From Hymenobacter perfusus (GTDB lineage Bacteria > Bacteroidota > Bacteroidia > Cytophagales > Hymenobacteraceae): a stretch of DNA of 64,000 nucleotides. Position 1 is the first letter of the stretch; every line of letters starts with the position of its first letter. Below the pieces are notes generated by a model, which did not search any database, had not been told where the DNA came from, and saw only the letters and a list, made by a program, of their open reading frames with translations. This document shows, in pieces, positions 1-8,296 of this stretch. The translations under genes were made by a program, and so were the position numbers. The DNA lies in assembly GCF_003944765.1 (NCBI RefSeq), contig NZ_RWIU01000001.1:1364001-1428000 (forward strand), in the 5' to 3' direction.

Positions 1-1
1 T

Positions 2-328
2 ACGCTCGTCATTGCTGTGCCCAACGTGGACAGCCTCGATGCCCAGCACTACCGCCAGGACTGGGCTGCTTACGACGTACCGCGCCACCTCTACCACTTC
101 AGCCCCAAAACCATGACCCAGCTGCTTAAAAAGCACAAGATGCAGGTGTTGGAGGTGCTGCCCATGCCGCTGGATGCCTATTACGTGAGCATGCTCAGCG
201 AAAAGCACCGCGCTGAACGCGGCGGCGGGATGCTCACGGTGCTCAAGGCCGGCTACAAATCCAACCAGTACGCAGCCCAGCACGAAGGCCAGTACAGCAG
301 CCTGATTTACGTGGTGCGCAAGCGCTAA
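2..328 (+). CDS. SAM-dependent methyltransferase, C-terminal part (5' truncated by window)
   Basis: The frame is open from the first bases and begins TLVIAVPN, so the gene starts outside the window. The visible 108 residues hold a typical class I methyltransferase end: a strand (LVIAVPN), then a PRHLYHFSP segment. In the Methyltransf_23-like families of Bacteroidota this segment follows the strand that carries the substrate. The SAM-binding glycine motif would lie upstream and cannot be seen, so the substrate is unknown. A GTG at position 17 is inside the domain and is not a plausible start. The gene is followed by a hairpin at 388-433. Confidence 0.7.
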   Translation, partial: TLVIAVPNVDSLDAQHYRQDWAAYDVPRHLYHFSPKTMTQLLKKHKMQVLEVLPMPLDAYYVSMLSEKHRAERGGGMLTVLKAGYKSNQYAAQHEGQYSSLIYVVRKR

Positions 329-387
329 GCAGTAGGGTAGGGGAGAGGCTATAGCACTAAGGCAAAACCTGTTGCTAGCTCGAATAC

Positions 388-433
388 AGCGAGGAATCCG
401 GGACGTCTACTGACGTATTTCGGATTCCTCGCT
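388..433. repeat. Palindrome (AGCGAGGAATCCG family)
   Basis: A perfect 13-bp inverted repeat, with arms at 388-400 and 421-433 around a 20-nt loop, lies between two co-directional genes. The arm word GCGAGGAATC is shared with the larger palindrome at 16801-16874, so this looks like a member of the same dispersed family. It is followed by TTTGTTTG and may also terminate the methyltransferase transcript. Confidence 0.7.
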
Positions 434-569
434 TTGTTTGACGGATGATGTAGCAGCCGGGCATGACAGTTTTGGACCTGAGCCGCGTTACAGCGTGTAC
501 CTTCGGAGTTCGGAAACGCCCGCCTGGGCGGGGCCGAAATCTGTCACCTTTCCCAACTGCCTGCCCGCA

Positions 570-2201
570 ATGCTCCAGTCTGCCTGCGCCCGCGCCTCCT
601 TGTTCCTATTGTTTGCCGCCGCCGCGGGCCTGAGCGGCTGCGCGGCCATTAGTTCGCCTGAAGGCGGTATTCGGGACACCATTCCGCCCAAGCTGGTGCG
701 CACGGTGCCGGCCAACGGCACCCGCAATTACCAGGGCCAGTCGGTGCGGCTGGAGTTTTCGGAGCAAGTGCAGCTGAAAGAGCTGGCCAAAAACCTCATC
801 GTGGCCCCGCTGCTCTCCGACGACAACCCCTACAAAGTGCGCGAAGACCGCACGTCCATTACCCTAACCTTCGATAAGCCGCTGGCCCCAAATACTACCT
901 ATTCCTTCAACTTCGGCACCGCCATCAGCGACATTACCGAGAGCAATCCGGCCGCCAAGGCAGTGGTCAGCTTCAGCACCGGCCCCGAGCTGGACTCGGC
1001 CTCGGTGCGGGGCACAGTGGTGGATGTGCTGAGCCAGCAGCCGGTGGAAAACGTGGCTGTGGTGCTGTACCCTGAGGCCGATACTGCCAACGTGCGTCGG
1101 GGCCGCCCCACGTACTTAGCCCGCACCGATAAGGCCGGGCAGTTTGAGCTGAATTATCTGAAAGCTGGCCAGTACCAGGCCTACGCTCTGGCCGATAAAA
1201 ACCAGAACAACCGCTACGAGGAGCCCGAGCGCATCGGCTATCTGCCCGGCCTGCTCACCGTGGGCGGCCCCGCTTCCGATAGCCTGCGCTTTGTGCTCAC
1301 CCGCCCCGACACCCGCCGGCCGCTTGTAACCACCCAGAAACCTGAGCCCACCAGCTACCGCGTGAGCTACACTGAGGGCGTGGTGGCTACCACCCTGGCT
1401 CCGCTGGGCGCAGCCGCTACCCCGGCCCTGAACGAGGCCGTGCAGCTGGCCGAACGGGGCCGCACCGCCATCCTCTACCGCACGCCCGAACTGCCGGAAG
1501 GCCGCTACCTGCTCACCGCTACCGACAGCGCCGGCAACATAGGGCGCGACACGATTAACGTGCGCTTTCAGGGTAATGCTTCCGCTAAGCGCGGGGCCGC
1601 CTATTCCGTGGAAGGCAATCCGCGCGAGGTATACCGTCAGGGCCAGATCAAGTTTGTGTTCAACGAGCCGGTACGCATTGCCCTGGATAAACCGATCGGG
1701 ACGCTGGTGGAAGATTCCCTGAAACGGCGGCCGCTCCGGCTCCCGCAGGATGGCACCCTCAGCCCCAGCCGCACCGAGCTGGCCCTGAACCTGAACACCA
1801 CGGCCCGCAAAACCGTCACGTTTCAGCTCGATAGCACCACCATCCGCAGTATTACGGGGCAGTCGTTGGGACTGAAACCGCTACGCCTTCGGGTGACGGA
1901 TCAAACCAGCACCGGCACGCTCAGCGGCCCCATCCAGACGACGGCCAAGCGATACTGGGTGCAGCTGCTCGATGCCAATGGGCAGGCCCAAATCACCCTC
2001 GATTCGCCCAAGGGCACCTACCGCTTCGATAACCTGCAACCCGGCACCTACCGCCTGCGCGTACTCATTGATGCCAACCAAGACGGCCGCTGGCAGGGCG
2101 GCGACCCGCAGCTGCGCCTCCCGCCAGAACCCGTCTTCCTGTTTCCCAAAACCATTCAGGTGCGCTCAAACTTCGATAATGTGGAGTCCTTGAGCTTTTA
2201 A
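570..2201 (+). CDS. Ig-like (Big_5) domain lipoprotein
   Basis: A 543-residue secreted lipoprotein. I chose the ATG at 570 because it is directly followed by a hydrophobic signal peptide ending in a lipobox (LSGC). The frame is open upstream to 438, but that stretch has no signal character. After the Cys comes an SbsA-type Ig-like domain (roughly residues 35-140), recognisable by IPPKLVRTVPANG and the LAPNTTYSFNFG segment. Further beta-rich modules follow, including a carboxypeptidase-regulatory-like stretch (GTVVDVLSQQPVENVAVVLY) and a second such stretch near the C-terminus (YRFDNLQPGTYRLRVL). The family is widespread in Bacteroidota and probably sits at the outer membrane; its exact role is unknown. 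It ends in a clear terminator. Confidence 0.82.
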   Translation: MLQSACARASLFLLFAAAAGLSGCAAISSPEGGIRDTIPPKLVRTVPANGTRNYQGQSVRLEFSEQVQLKELAKNLIVAPLLSDDNPYKVREDRTSITLTFDKPLAPNTTYSFNFGTAISDITESNPAAKAVVSFSTGPELDSASVRGTVVDVLSQQPVENVAVVLYPEADTANVRRGRPTYLARTDKAGQFELNYLKAGQYQAYALADKNQNNRYEEPERIGYLPGLLTVGGPASDSLRFVLTRPDTRRPLVTTQKPEPTSYRVSYTEGVVATTLAPLGAAATPALNEAVQLAERGRTAILYRTPELPEGRYLLTATDSAGNIGRDTINVRFQGNASAKRGAAYSVEGNPREVYRQGQIKFVFNEPVRIALDKPIGTLVEDSLKRRPLRLPQDGTLSPSRTELALNLNTTARKTVTFQLDSTTIRSITGQSLGLKPLRLRVTDQTSTGTLSGPIQTTAKRYWVQLLDANGQAQITLDSPKGTYRFDNLQPGTYRLRVLIDANQDGRWQGGDPQLRLPPEPVFLFPKTIQVRSNFDNVESLSF

Positions 2202-2224
2202 GCACTTCTCCAATGCCTGTTCCG

Positions 2225-2257
2225 CCCGATTCCGCTTTGCCGGAGTCGGGCTTTTTT
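2225..2257 (+). terminator. Intrinsic terminator after the Ig-like lipoprotein gene
   Basis: CCCGATTCCG and CGGAGTCGGG form a 10-bp stem (one G-T pair) with a 6-nt loop, followed by six T. Confidence 0.85.
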
Positions 2258-2386
2258 GCGGCGGGAGGTAGCGGCTACCCATAGAACTGGTCGGCCTGAA
2301 TGCCACTGTCTGCACGCCTGCGTGCCACCAACCATGTTAGCTCTTAAAAGTGCAAACAGCTGCTATATAGATTCTCCTTCATAAAG

Positions 2387-3152
2387 ATATCCACACCCCA
2401 AAACCGCACCTGTGATTCGGAGGGCCGGTTTCTCATTTTTCCGAAACCACTATCCACATAAGTTATCCACCTAAATCCGCGTAAGCGGCGTAACCTGTGG
2501 ATAATAGTGGGGAAACCTGGGGATAACCCGTGGACAACTTGCGGACAAGTTTTTTTGCATCTGAACCGGCCAGCACACCCGCTTGGCTATGCACAAACGC
2601 TGTGGATAGCGGTGGATAACTATCCCCCGAAAATCCCACTATCCACACACCTGTGTGGATGTGGATTGTGGATATCTGGATAACCTGTGTGAATTGTGAA
2701 AAACTACTACAAATTACTAATAATGAGAATTTTACTATCCACACCCCCTGTTGATAGACGGTGTATAACTCAGTTCTTGTGCACATGTTATCCCCGCCGT
2801 GGATAACCTTTTGTTTTTATCCACTTATGAACACCCCTAACAACAGAGATTAAAAGAGATTTTTAAATAAAAGATTTTTTAAAAGTTATTAACCTGTGGA
2901 AAAGCCAGCCGGACTTCCGCTTGCCTGATTCGGGTTGGAACAGTGAGTCCGGTAAGCAAAGCCGAACCGATTGGTATCCGGCGGGCTACCAGTTGTTGCC
3001 GACCAAGACAGCTGTTGCCAGAACTGCAGAAGGCGCGACTGTTGCGTTGCGGTGTCGCATCAGGGCGGGAAAGCGGCGGAAAACATGTTGGTAGAATAAG
3101 CAGCCTGCTTTCGTTGGGGATAACTCTGTTGATAAATAGGCAGTTATCCACG
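2387..3152. other. Candidate chromosomal replication origin (oriC): DnaA-box cluster
   Basis: This roughly 1-kb stretch has no convincing gene. By eye it contains 14 nonamers within one mismatch of the DnaA box TTATCCACA. On + they start at 2387, 2450, 2463, 2639, 2735, 2817 and 3144. On - they start at 2496 (perfect), 2518, 2601, 2611, 2667, 2675 and 2798. By my arithmetic random DNA would give about 0.2 in this length. An AT-rich stretch follows the dense part at 2845-2893. dnaA is not in the window. The cluster lies between the Ig-like lipoprotein and DUF4385 genes, and no other region here resembles it. Origin function is inferred from box density plus the unwinding element. Confidence 0.85.
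2845..2893. other. AT-rich putative DNA unwinding element
   Basis: About 50 bp with only around eight G or C, in an otherwise GC-rich region, directly beside the DnaA-box cluster. It contains three degenerate iterations of AGATTnnAAA, including AGATTTTTAAA and AGATTTTTTAAA, reminiscent of the direct repeats in bacterial DUEs. Confidence 0.7.
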
Positions 3153-3270
3153 GTTATGCGTGGAATTATGCTTCGTGCGGGCGCAGCCGATGAAGTTTGG
3201 AAGCAGCCAATGGCCAGTAACCGGCGTATAGCACTACAGTTCCTGCTTCTCTGTCCCTGGTTTCTCTGGC

Positions 3271-3762
3271 ATGCCGTTCGATTATCAACAGGATTTCCAC
3301 ACCGTTGACTTCCGCCAGCACCCGGAATACTACCGCGTGGGCAAGGGCGAGCAGGGGGTATTGCTGGTACAGCCCTATAAAGGCGAGATTTTGCCCCACT
3401 GGCGCTTCCGCACCCCTGCCGTGGCCCGGGAGTCGGCCGATACTATCTACGCGCTGTTTGAGGCCTATTTGCAGGCCAACGATTTTGTGGGAGCCGACAT
3501 GGCCCGCAAGTTTCTGCAGATGGGCTTTACCCGGGCCCGTCGCTACGCCAACCACAAGGGCGGCAAGAAATACGCCGGCCCGGTACCCGACGACAAGAAA
3601 GGCCAGAGTGGCAGCCACGGCCGCGCCGAGTTGCCCCGCTCCCCCGAAGACCCGGAAAAGGCCAAAGCCGCCGCCATCTTCAAACGCAAGTGGGACGAGG
3701 CCAAGCAACACCCCGACTACCTCCGCCAGCGCGCCGAATTTGAAGCACGCTACGGCAAATGA
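3271..3762 (+). CDS. DUF4385 family protein
   Basis: This 163-residue protein matches my memory of DUF4385 along its whole length. Signature segments are YRVGKGEQGVL, GEILPHWRF, DFVGADMARKFLQMG, TRARRYANHKGGKKY and GQSGSHGR. The family is found in bacteria and some phages and has no assigned function; the conserved Arg/Lys/Gly-rich centre suggests nucleic-acid or nucleotide binding, but that is a guess. The ATG at 3271 gives the usual N-terminus (FDYQQDFHTVDF). It lies immediately right of the oriC candidate, and its transcription runs away from the origin. Confidence 0.85.
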   Translation: MPFDYQQDFHTVDFRQHPEYYRVGKGEQGVLLVQPYKGEILPHWRFRTPAVARESADTIYALFEAYLQANDFVGADMARKFLQMGFTRARRYANHKGGKKYAGPVPDDKKGQSGSHGRAELPRSPEDPEKAKAAAIFKRKWDEAKQHPDYLRQRAEFEARYGK

Positions 3763-3820
3763 CCCCCGAGAACCTTTACCTTTACACGTACTCAACCTCT
3801 ACTTTTTTCCCGAACCGGCT

Positions 3821-4303
3821 ATGACGACCCCAGCCCAACCCTCCAGCACCGAAGAAAACGAAATCAGCCTCGGCACCGGCATGGGCCCGCTCAGGTTTGG
3901 CGCTTCCATGGACGAGGTGCGCGCCCTGATGGGTGAGCCCGAAGAGATTGAAGAGTCGGAAGACGACGACGAGTTTGAGCACCAGGCCTGGAACTACCTC
4001 GAAGAAGGCTACTCCCTGTATTTCGACCGGGAAGACGATTACCGCCTGAGTTGCATCGAGACGGATCACCCCGGCATGCGCCTCTACGGCGAAGCCATTC
4101 ACGGCAAAAGCCCCGAGGAAATTCAGGACCTCATGAAACGCCATGGCCATGAGCACAGCGAAATCGAGAAAATGGACACCGGCGAGATGCGCATCTCCTA
4201 CGAAAAGGAAATGATTGACCTGTATTTCGACGATGAGGAACTGCAGTTTGTCAACTTCGGCGTGTTCATAAACGACGATCTGGACGTACAATGGCCCGCT
4301 TAG
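3821..4303 (+). CDS. Acidic hypothetical protein
   Basis: A 160-residue protein very rich in Asp and Glu. I do not recognise a named family. The segment GPLRFGASMDEVRALMGEPEEIEE resembles the FGMSxxEV..LGxP motif that opens many small uncharacterised proteins. No signal peptide or membrane segment is visible. The ATG at 3821 is chosen because the frame upstream runs through the end of the DUF4385 gene and has no protein character. The 58-nt gap to that gene allows co-transcription. Two DnaA boxes follow the stop codon directly. Confidence 0.7.
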   Translation: MTTPAQPSSTEENEISLGTGMGPLRFGASMDEVRALMGEPEEIEESEDDDEFEHQAWNYLEEGYSLYFDREDDYRLSCIETDHPGMRLYGEAIHGKSPEEIQDLMKRHGHEHSEIEKMDTGEMRISYEKEMIDLYFDDEELQFVNFGVFINDDLDVQWPA

Positions 4304-4310
4304 GTCAGAG

Positions 4311-4353
4311 TTATCCACAAAATCGTTCAATTTTAGTGTTGATAAGTGGATAA
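4311..4353. other. Second DnaA-box pair
   Basis: A perfect TTATCCACA lies at 4311-4319 and a one-mismatch reverse box (AGTGGATAA) at 4345-4353. Together with the cluster at 2387-3152 they flank the two genes between 3271 and 4303. Confidence 0.7.
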
Positions 4354-4445
4354 GATGCTAAGTATCGGGAGTTTTCAACAGGTTTTCCCAACGCGGGAGG
4401 AATTGCTAGTTTCGCTAGCACGCTGCTGATACTCAACGAAAAAAC

Positions 4446-4479
4446 AAAAAAGCCGCCCCGGTAACGGAGCGGCTTTTTT
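4446..4479. terminator. Bidirectional intrinsic terminator
   Basis: A hairpin with AGCCGC/GCGGCT arms extended by CCG/CGG is flanked by A6 on the left and T6 on the right. It can therefore end both the upstream + strand transcript and the - strand phosphate transporter gene. Confidence 0.85.
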
Positions 4480-4517
4480 GTGTGATTTCAAGAGCAGGTT
4501 ACCCTGCCCTTTGGTGC

Positions 4518-5924
4518 TTAGCTCGGGATGATGGCCCGGAACAGCAGGAACAATCCGCCGGCCAGCGTCATCGTCACAGGCAGGGTGAGTACCCAGGCTA
4601 GGGCAATATTGCGCACCATCTGGGGGTTAAGGTTCTTGATACCGCGGTTGGCCACCATGCTGCCGGCAATGGCCGACGAGAGCACGTGGGTAGTGGATAC
4701 GGGCAGGCCGAACTGGGTGTTCACCCCAATCATGGCGGCAGCTACCAGCTCCGAAGAGGCCCCTTGTGCGTAGGTCAGGTGCTCCTTGCCGATCCGCTCC
4801 CCGATGGTTTTCACGATGCGCTTCCAGCCCACCATGGTGCCAACTCCCAGCGACAAAGCTACCATGAAGGAAACCTCCCAGGGCGCGTAGTCAGTGAAGG
4901 TGCGCATCTGCTTGATGCTGTCTTCGAACGTGGTGCGGTCGGCAGTGCTCAGGGGCACTTTGTCGCTGGCGGTGAGTTTTTTGGCGCGGTTGTTCAGCAG
5001 CAGAATGGCCTTGCGGATTTCAAAGCGAGCTGTTTCGGGCAGCTGTTTCACGTCGGTTTTACCGGCAAAAATCTGGTCCAGCGTGCTCGTCTGGGTGCGG
5101 ATATCGGCCAGCAGCTTCGTGTCGGCTTCGCTCAGGCCGTTGGCGTTCACCTTGTTCATCACCATCTCCACGTTGGTCAGCGACTCGCGCATATCCAGCG
5201 GGTTCAGCTTGGAGTTCAGGGCGAAGTGAATGGGCACGATGCCAATCAGAATCAGCATGATCAGGCCCACGCCCTTCTGGCCGTCGTTGGAGCCGTGGAA
5301 GAAGCTTACCAGCGTACAGGTGGCAATGAGAATCAGCCGAATCCAGAGGGGTGGCGGCTTGCGCTTGTGGGGCTCCTTAAAGATGGATTTATTGGCCACG
5401 AAGCGTTTCAGCAGGAACATCATGATGATGGTCAGCGAGAAGCCGAAGATGGGGCTGATCAGCAGAGACGCCATCGTTTCGCCGGCTTTGCCCCAGTTCA
5501 CGGCCGCGCCATTTGACTCGGGCAGCAGCGAGTAGGCAATGCCCACGCCCAGAATGGACCCGATGAGGGCGTGCGACGAGGACGAGGGCAGGCCGTAGTA
5601 CCAGGTGCCCACGTTCCAGATGATGGCCGCAATGATGAGCGCGCCCACCATGGCAATGCCGTGGTACACGTTCTGGTCGACGAGGCTTTCCACCGGCAGC
5701 AGGTACACGATGCCCATGGCCACCGCAATACCGCCCGTGAGCACCCCAATGAAGTTCCAGAAGCCCGACCACACCACGGCCACCCAGGGCCGCAGCGTGT
5801 TGGTGTAAATCACCGTGGCCACGGCGTTGGCCGTATCGTGGAAGCCGTTTACAAATTCAAACGCGCAGGCCGCTACCAGACAGGCAATCAGCAGCAGCAG
5901 CACATGAGGCTCTAAGCCAAACAT
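4518..5924 (-). CDS. pit: Inorganic phosphate transporter, PiT family
   Basis: A 468-residue multi-spanning inner-membrane protein. The two PiT half-signatures are present: GFHDTANAVATVIYT near residues 27-41 and FHGSNDGQKG near residue 209. A soluble Lys/Thr/Asp-rich loop of about 90 residues separates the halves, as usual in this family. PiT proteins import metal-phosphate using H+ or Na+. No PhoU-like gene is adjacent. A well-formed Bacteroidota promoter lies at 5961-5990, and the gene ends at the terminator at 4446-4479. The length is normal and the ATG start is followed at once by a membrane helix. Confidence 0.93.
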   Translation of the reverse strand: MFGLEPHVLLLLIACLVAACAFEFVNGFHDTANAVATVIYTNTLRPWVAVVWSGFWNFIGVLTGGIAVAMGIVYLLPVESLVDQNVYHGIAMVGALIIAAIIWNVGTWYYGLPSSSSHALIGSILGVGIAYSLLPESNGAAVNWGKAGETMASLLISPIFGFSLTIIMMFLLKRFVANKSIFKEPHKRKPPPLWIRLILIATCTLVSFFHGSNDGQKGVGLIMLILIGIVPIHFALNSKLNPLDMRESLTNVEMVMNKVNANGLSEADTKLLADIRTQTSTLDQIFAGKTDVKQLPETARFEIRKAILLLNNRAKKLTASDKVPLSTADRTTFEDSIKQMRTFTDYAPWEVSFMVALSLGVGTMVGWKRIVKTIGERIGKEHLTYAQGASSELVAAAMIGVNTQFGLPVSTTHVLSSAIAGSMVANRGIKNLNPQMVRNIALAWVLTLPVTMTLAGGLFLLFRAIIPS

Positions 5925-5960
5925 AAGGGGGGGATTGGTGAAGATTCAGTTTTCGGCAAC

Positions 5961-5990
5961 CAAAGGTACTGTCGCCCTAAGGGGGCGCAA
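5961..5990 (-). promoter_or_regulatory. Promoter of the phosphate transporter gene
   Basis: On the minus strand TTG (5988-5990), a 19-nt spacer and TACCTTTG (5961-5968) match the Bacteroidota consensus TTG-N17-23-TAnnTTTG. The box lies 36 nt upstream of the start codon. Confidence 0.75.
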
Positions 5991-6132
5991 GATTATGAAA
6001 TTGTTACCGCACTGCCCCGAGGGCCGGCCGGTTGAGCCGCTAAACGCAGGCCGGCCGTATTGGTTGAGGTAGACCTGTTTGGGTATGGTAAAATTCTGAC
6101 AGTTAGGCTGTAAGGGCTATTTCTGCGGCTGC

Positions 6133-6167
6133 GGCTAGGCTACTAGCCTGGGCTTTAGCTACTTTTG
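6133..6167 (+). promoter_or_regulatory. Promoter -7 box of glyS with an overlapping palindrome
   Basis: TACTTTTG at 6160-6167 fits TAnnTTTG. No clear -33 TTG is present. A GGCTAG-gcta-CTAGCC palindrome at 6133-6148 occupies the spacer region and could be an operator. The distance to the glyS start is long because the inverted repeat at 6177-6283 lies in the leader. Confidence 0.5.
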
Positions 6168-6176
6168 CCCCGATTC

Positions 6177-6283
6177 AGAAGTGAGAAGCGAGAAGCGAGA
6201 GGTGAGAAGGGAAACGGACCCCAGGGCCGAAGTACCCACAAACCTGTTCAGTTCTCACCTCTCACTTCTCGCCTCTCACTTCT
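6177..6283. repeat. Long inverted repeat made of GTGAGAAGCGAGA-like words
   Basis: Two 32-nt arms (6177-6208 and 6252-6283) pair with two mismatches around a 43-nt loop. Each arm is itself iterative, built from GTGAGA/GCGAGA words. If transcription starts near 6170, the whole structure lies in the glyS leader, ending 9 nt before the ATG. A single arm of the same family occurs upstream of lspA at 14880-14913. Confidence 0.8.
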
Positions 6284-6292
6284 CTATACAGT

Positions 6293-7810
6293 ATGAGCAA
6301 CGAGCAGAAACCCGCCGCCACGGCCGAAAACACCTTGGCCGATATCGTGTCGCACGCCAAGGAATACGGCTTCGTATTCCCTTCCTCGGAAATCTACGAC
6401 GGCCTAGCCGCCGTGTACGACTACGGCCCCAACGGCGTGGAGCTCAAGAACAACCTCAAGCAGCTCTGGTGGAAGGCCATGACCCAGCTCAACCAGAACG
6501 TGGTGGGTATTGACGCGGCCATTTTCATGCACCCGCTCACCTGGAAAGCCTCCGGCCACATCGACGGCTTCTCGGACCCGATGATTGATAACCTCGACAG
6601 CAAGAAGCGCTACCGCGCCGACGTGCTATTGGAGGACAAGGCCGCCGAGTACGAGAAAAACGGCGAAATAGCCCGAGCCGAAACCCTGCTGGCCGAAATG
6701 GGCCGCCTGCTCACGGCCGAGGATCTGGCCGGGGTGAAGCAGCTCATCATTGATGAGAAAATCATCTGCCCGGTTTCCAAAACCGGCAACTGGACCGATG
6801 TGCGCCAGTTCAACCTCATGTTCTCGACCCAGATCGGGGCCGTGGCTGATGATTCCAGCAAAATCTACCTGCGCCCCGAGACGGCCCAGGGCATCTTCGT
6901 GAACTTCCTGAACGTGCAGAAGTCGGCGCGCCAGAAGGTGCCGTTCGGTATTGCCCAGATCGGCAAGGCCTTCCGCAACGAGATTGTGGCCCGGCAGTTC
7001 ATCTTCCGCATGCGGGAGTTCGAGCAGATGGAAATGCAGTTCTTCGTGCGGCCCGGCACCGAGGGCGAGTGGTACGACAAGTGGAAGGCCACCCGTCGCC
7101 GCTGGCATGAAGTAATGGGCCTACCCGCCGAAAAGCTCCGCTTCCACGACCACGAGAAGCTGGCCCACTACGCCAAGGCCGCCGTGGACATTGAGTATGA
7201 ATTCCCCTTCGGCTTCAAGGAAATCGAGGGTATCCACTCCCGCTCCGATTTCGACCTGACGCAGCACCAGACGCTGAGCCGCAAGAAGCAGAACTACTTC
7301 GACAACGACATCAACCCCGAAACCGGCAAGCCCTACGGCAACTACGTGCCCTACGTGGTGGAAACCTCAGTGGGCGCCGACCGGCTGTTCCTGGCCACGC
7401 TCTGCCAGGCGTTTCAGGAGGAAACCATTACGGAAGGCGAAGGCGAGGAGCAGAAAACCAAAACCCGCAAGCTGCTGCGCCTGCACCCGGCCGTGGCCCC
7501 GGTGAAAGCCGCCATCTTCCCGCTGGTGAAAAAGGATGGCCTGCCCGAGAAAGCCAACGAAATCTATAACTCCCTGCGCTTCGATTTCCGGGTGGTAGTG
7601 GAGGAGAAGGACAGCATCGGTACCCGCTACACCCGCCAGGACCTCATTGGCACGCCGTTCTGCATTGCCGTCGACCACCAGACGCTGGAGGACAACACCG
7701 TCACGGTCCGCCACCGCGACTCCCGCGAGCAGACCCGCATGCCCATTGCCGAGCTGCGCGGTTACATTGGCGAGGCCGTGAGCCTGAACCGCATTTTCGA
7801 GCAGTTGTAG
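6293..7810 (+). CDS. glyS: Glycine--tRNA ligase (dimeric alpha2 type)
   Basis: A 505-residue class II aminoacyl-tRNA synthetase that charges tRNA-Gly. The N-terminal ENTLADIVSHAKEYGFVFPSSEIY segment, the YDYGPNGVELKNN segment (motif 1 region), the motif 2 area RPETAQGIFVNF and the C-terminal anticodon-binding domain are typical of the single-chain bacterial/eukaryotic type, not of the GlyQ/GlyS heterotetramer. The length is in the family range. It is a single-gene unit, with its own promoter, a leader hairpin and a strong terminator. Confidence 0.96.
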   Translation: MSNEQKPAATAENTLADIVSHAKEYGFVFPSSEIYDGLAAVYDYGPNGVELKNNLKQLWWKAMTQLNQNVVGIDAAIFMHPLTWKASGHIDGFSDPMIDNLDSKKRYRADVLLEDKAAEYEKNGEIARAETLLAEMGRLLTAEDLAGVKQLIIDEKIICPVSKTGNWTDVRQFNLMFSTQIGAVADDSSKIYLRPETAQGIFVNFLNVQKSARQKVPFGIAQIGKAFRNEIVARQFIFRMREFEQMEMQFFVRPGTEGEWYDKWKATRRRWHEVMGLPAEKLRFHDHEKLAHYAKAAVDIEYEFPFGFKEIEGIHSRSDFDLTQHQTLSRKKQNYFDNDINPETGKPYGNYVPYVVETSVGADRLFLATLCQAFQEETITEGEGEEQKTKTRKLLRLHPAVAPVKAAIFPLVKKDGLPEKANEIYNSLRFDFRVVVEEKDSIGTRYTRQDLIGTPFCIAVDHQTLEDNTVTVRHRDSREQTRMPIAELRGYIGEAVSLNRIFEQL

Positions 7811-7836
7811 AGCACAACGTAGTCAGTAAAAAGCCG

Positions 7837-7868
7837 AAAGGCCGCCGGAGCAATCCGGCGGCCTTTTT
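7837..7868 (+). terminator. Intrinsic terminator after glyS
   Basis: GGCCGCCGGA and TCCGGCGGCC arms with a 4-nt loop, preceded by A3 and followed by T5. The facing gene ending at 7898 may share it. Confidence 0.88.
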
Positions 7869-7897
7869 GTACGTAGGAGGCGGTGTTTGAAGAAGGA

Positions 7898-8296
7898 CTA
7901 GTTTTCGCTTAGCCACTGAGTGGCGTCGCGGCGGGAGGTGAAGTAGTTGAATTCCACACGGGCCGGCGGCAGGGTGGTGGAGGCAATGGAATTGCCGATC
8001 TGGTACTGGTACTGACCTTCCGATACCACGGCGGCAATGAACAGCGGCCGGTGGGCCTGTTCGGCAAGCACGTCGGTAAGGGGGCCGAGCAGCTCGTCGG
8101 CTTCGTCGGTGGGCGGGGCGTTGCGCTTGAGGTCCAGCAGCAGCTTGTCTACATTCTGGGCCAGCATTTCCTCCAGGGCGCGCTGATAGGCCTGCCCGAA
8201 CGACACCGAAAGGCAGGTAGCATTGTAGCTCAGGTGCAGCGTTGCAGAAACCGGATTATAGGTCAAGGACGCATCCGGGGAATTGTACAAAGTCAT
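7898..8296 (-). CDS. STAS/SpoIIAA-like hypothetical protein
   Basis: A 132-residue cytoplasmic protein. The order of segments, a short N-terminal strand pair (ASLTYNPVSATLHLSY), a helix, the strand VDKLLLDLKRN, a helix and a C-terminal FTSRRDATQWL helix, resembles the small STAS-like proteins common in Hymenobacter and relatives. Those are thought to be regulatory, but no partner is known. I see no catalytic motif. The start at 8296 is the first ATG and gives a compact domain. The assignment rests on fold-like pattern only. Confidence 0.6.
   Translation of the reverse strand: MTLYNSPDASLTYNPVSATLHLSYNATCLSVSFGQAYQRALEEMLAQNVDKLLLDLKRNAPPTDEADELLGPLTDVLAEQAHRPLFIAAVVSEGQYQYQIGNSIASTTLPPARVEFNYFTSRRDATQWLSEN

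Noticed and set aside
2463..2786. 107-residue minus-strand frame through the DnaA-box region
   Set aside because: Its sequence is mostly translated DnaA boxes (VWIV, LSTGY); no protein character.
4446..4479. Further DnaA-related element
   Set aside because: It is a GC-rich hairpin flanked by A- and T-runs, i.e. a bidirectional terminator.
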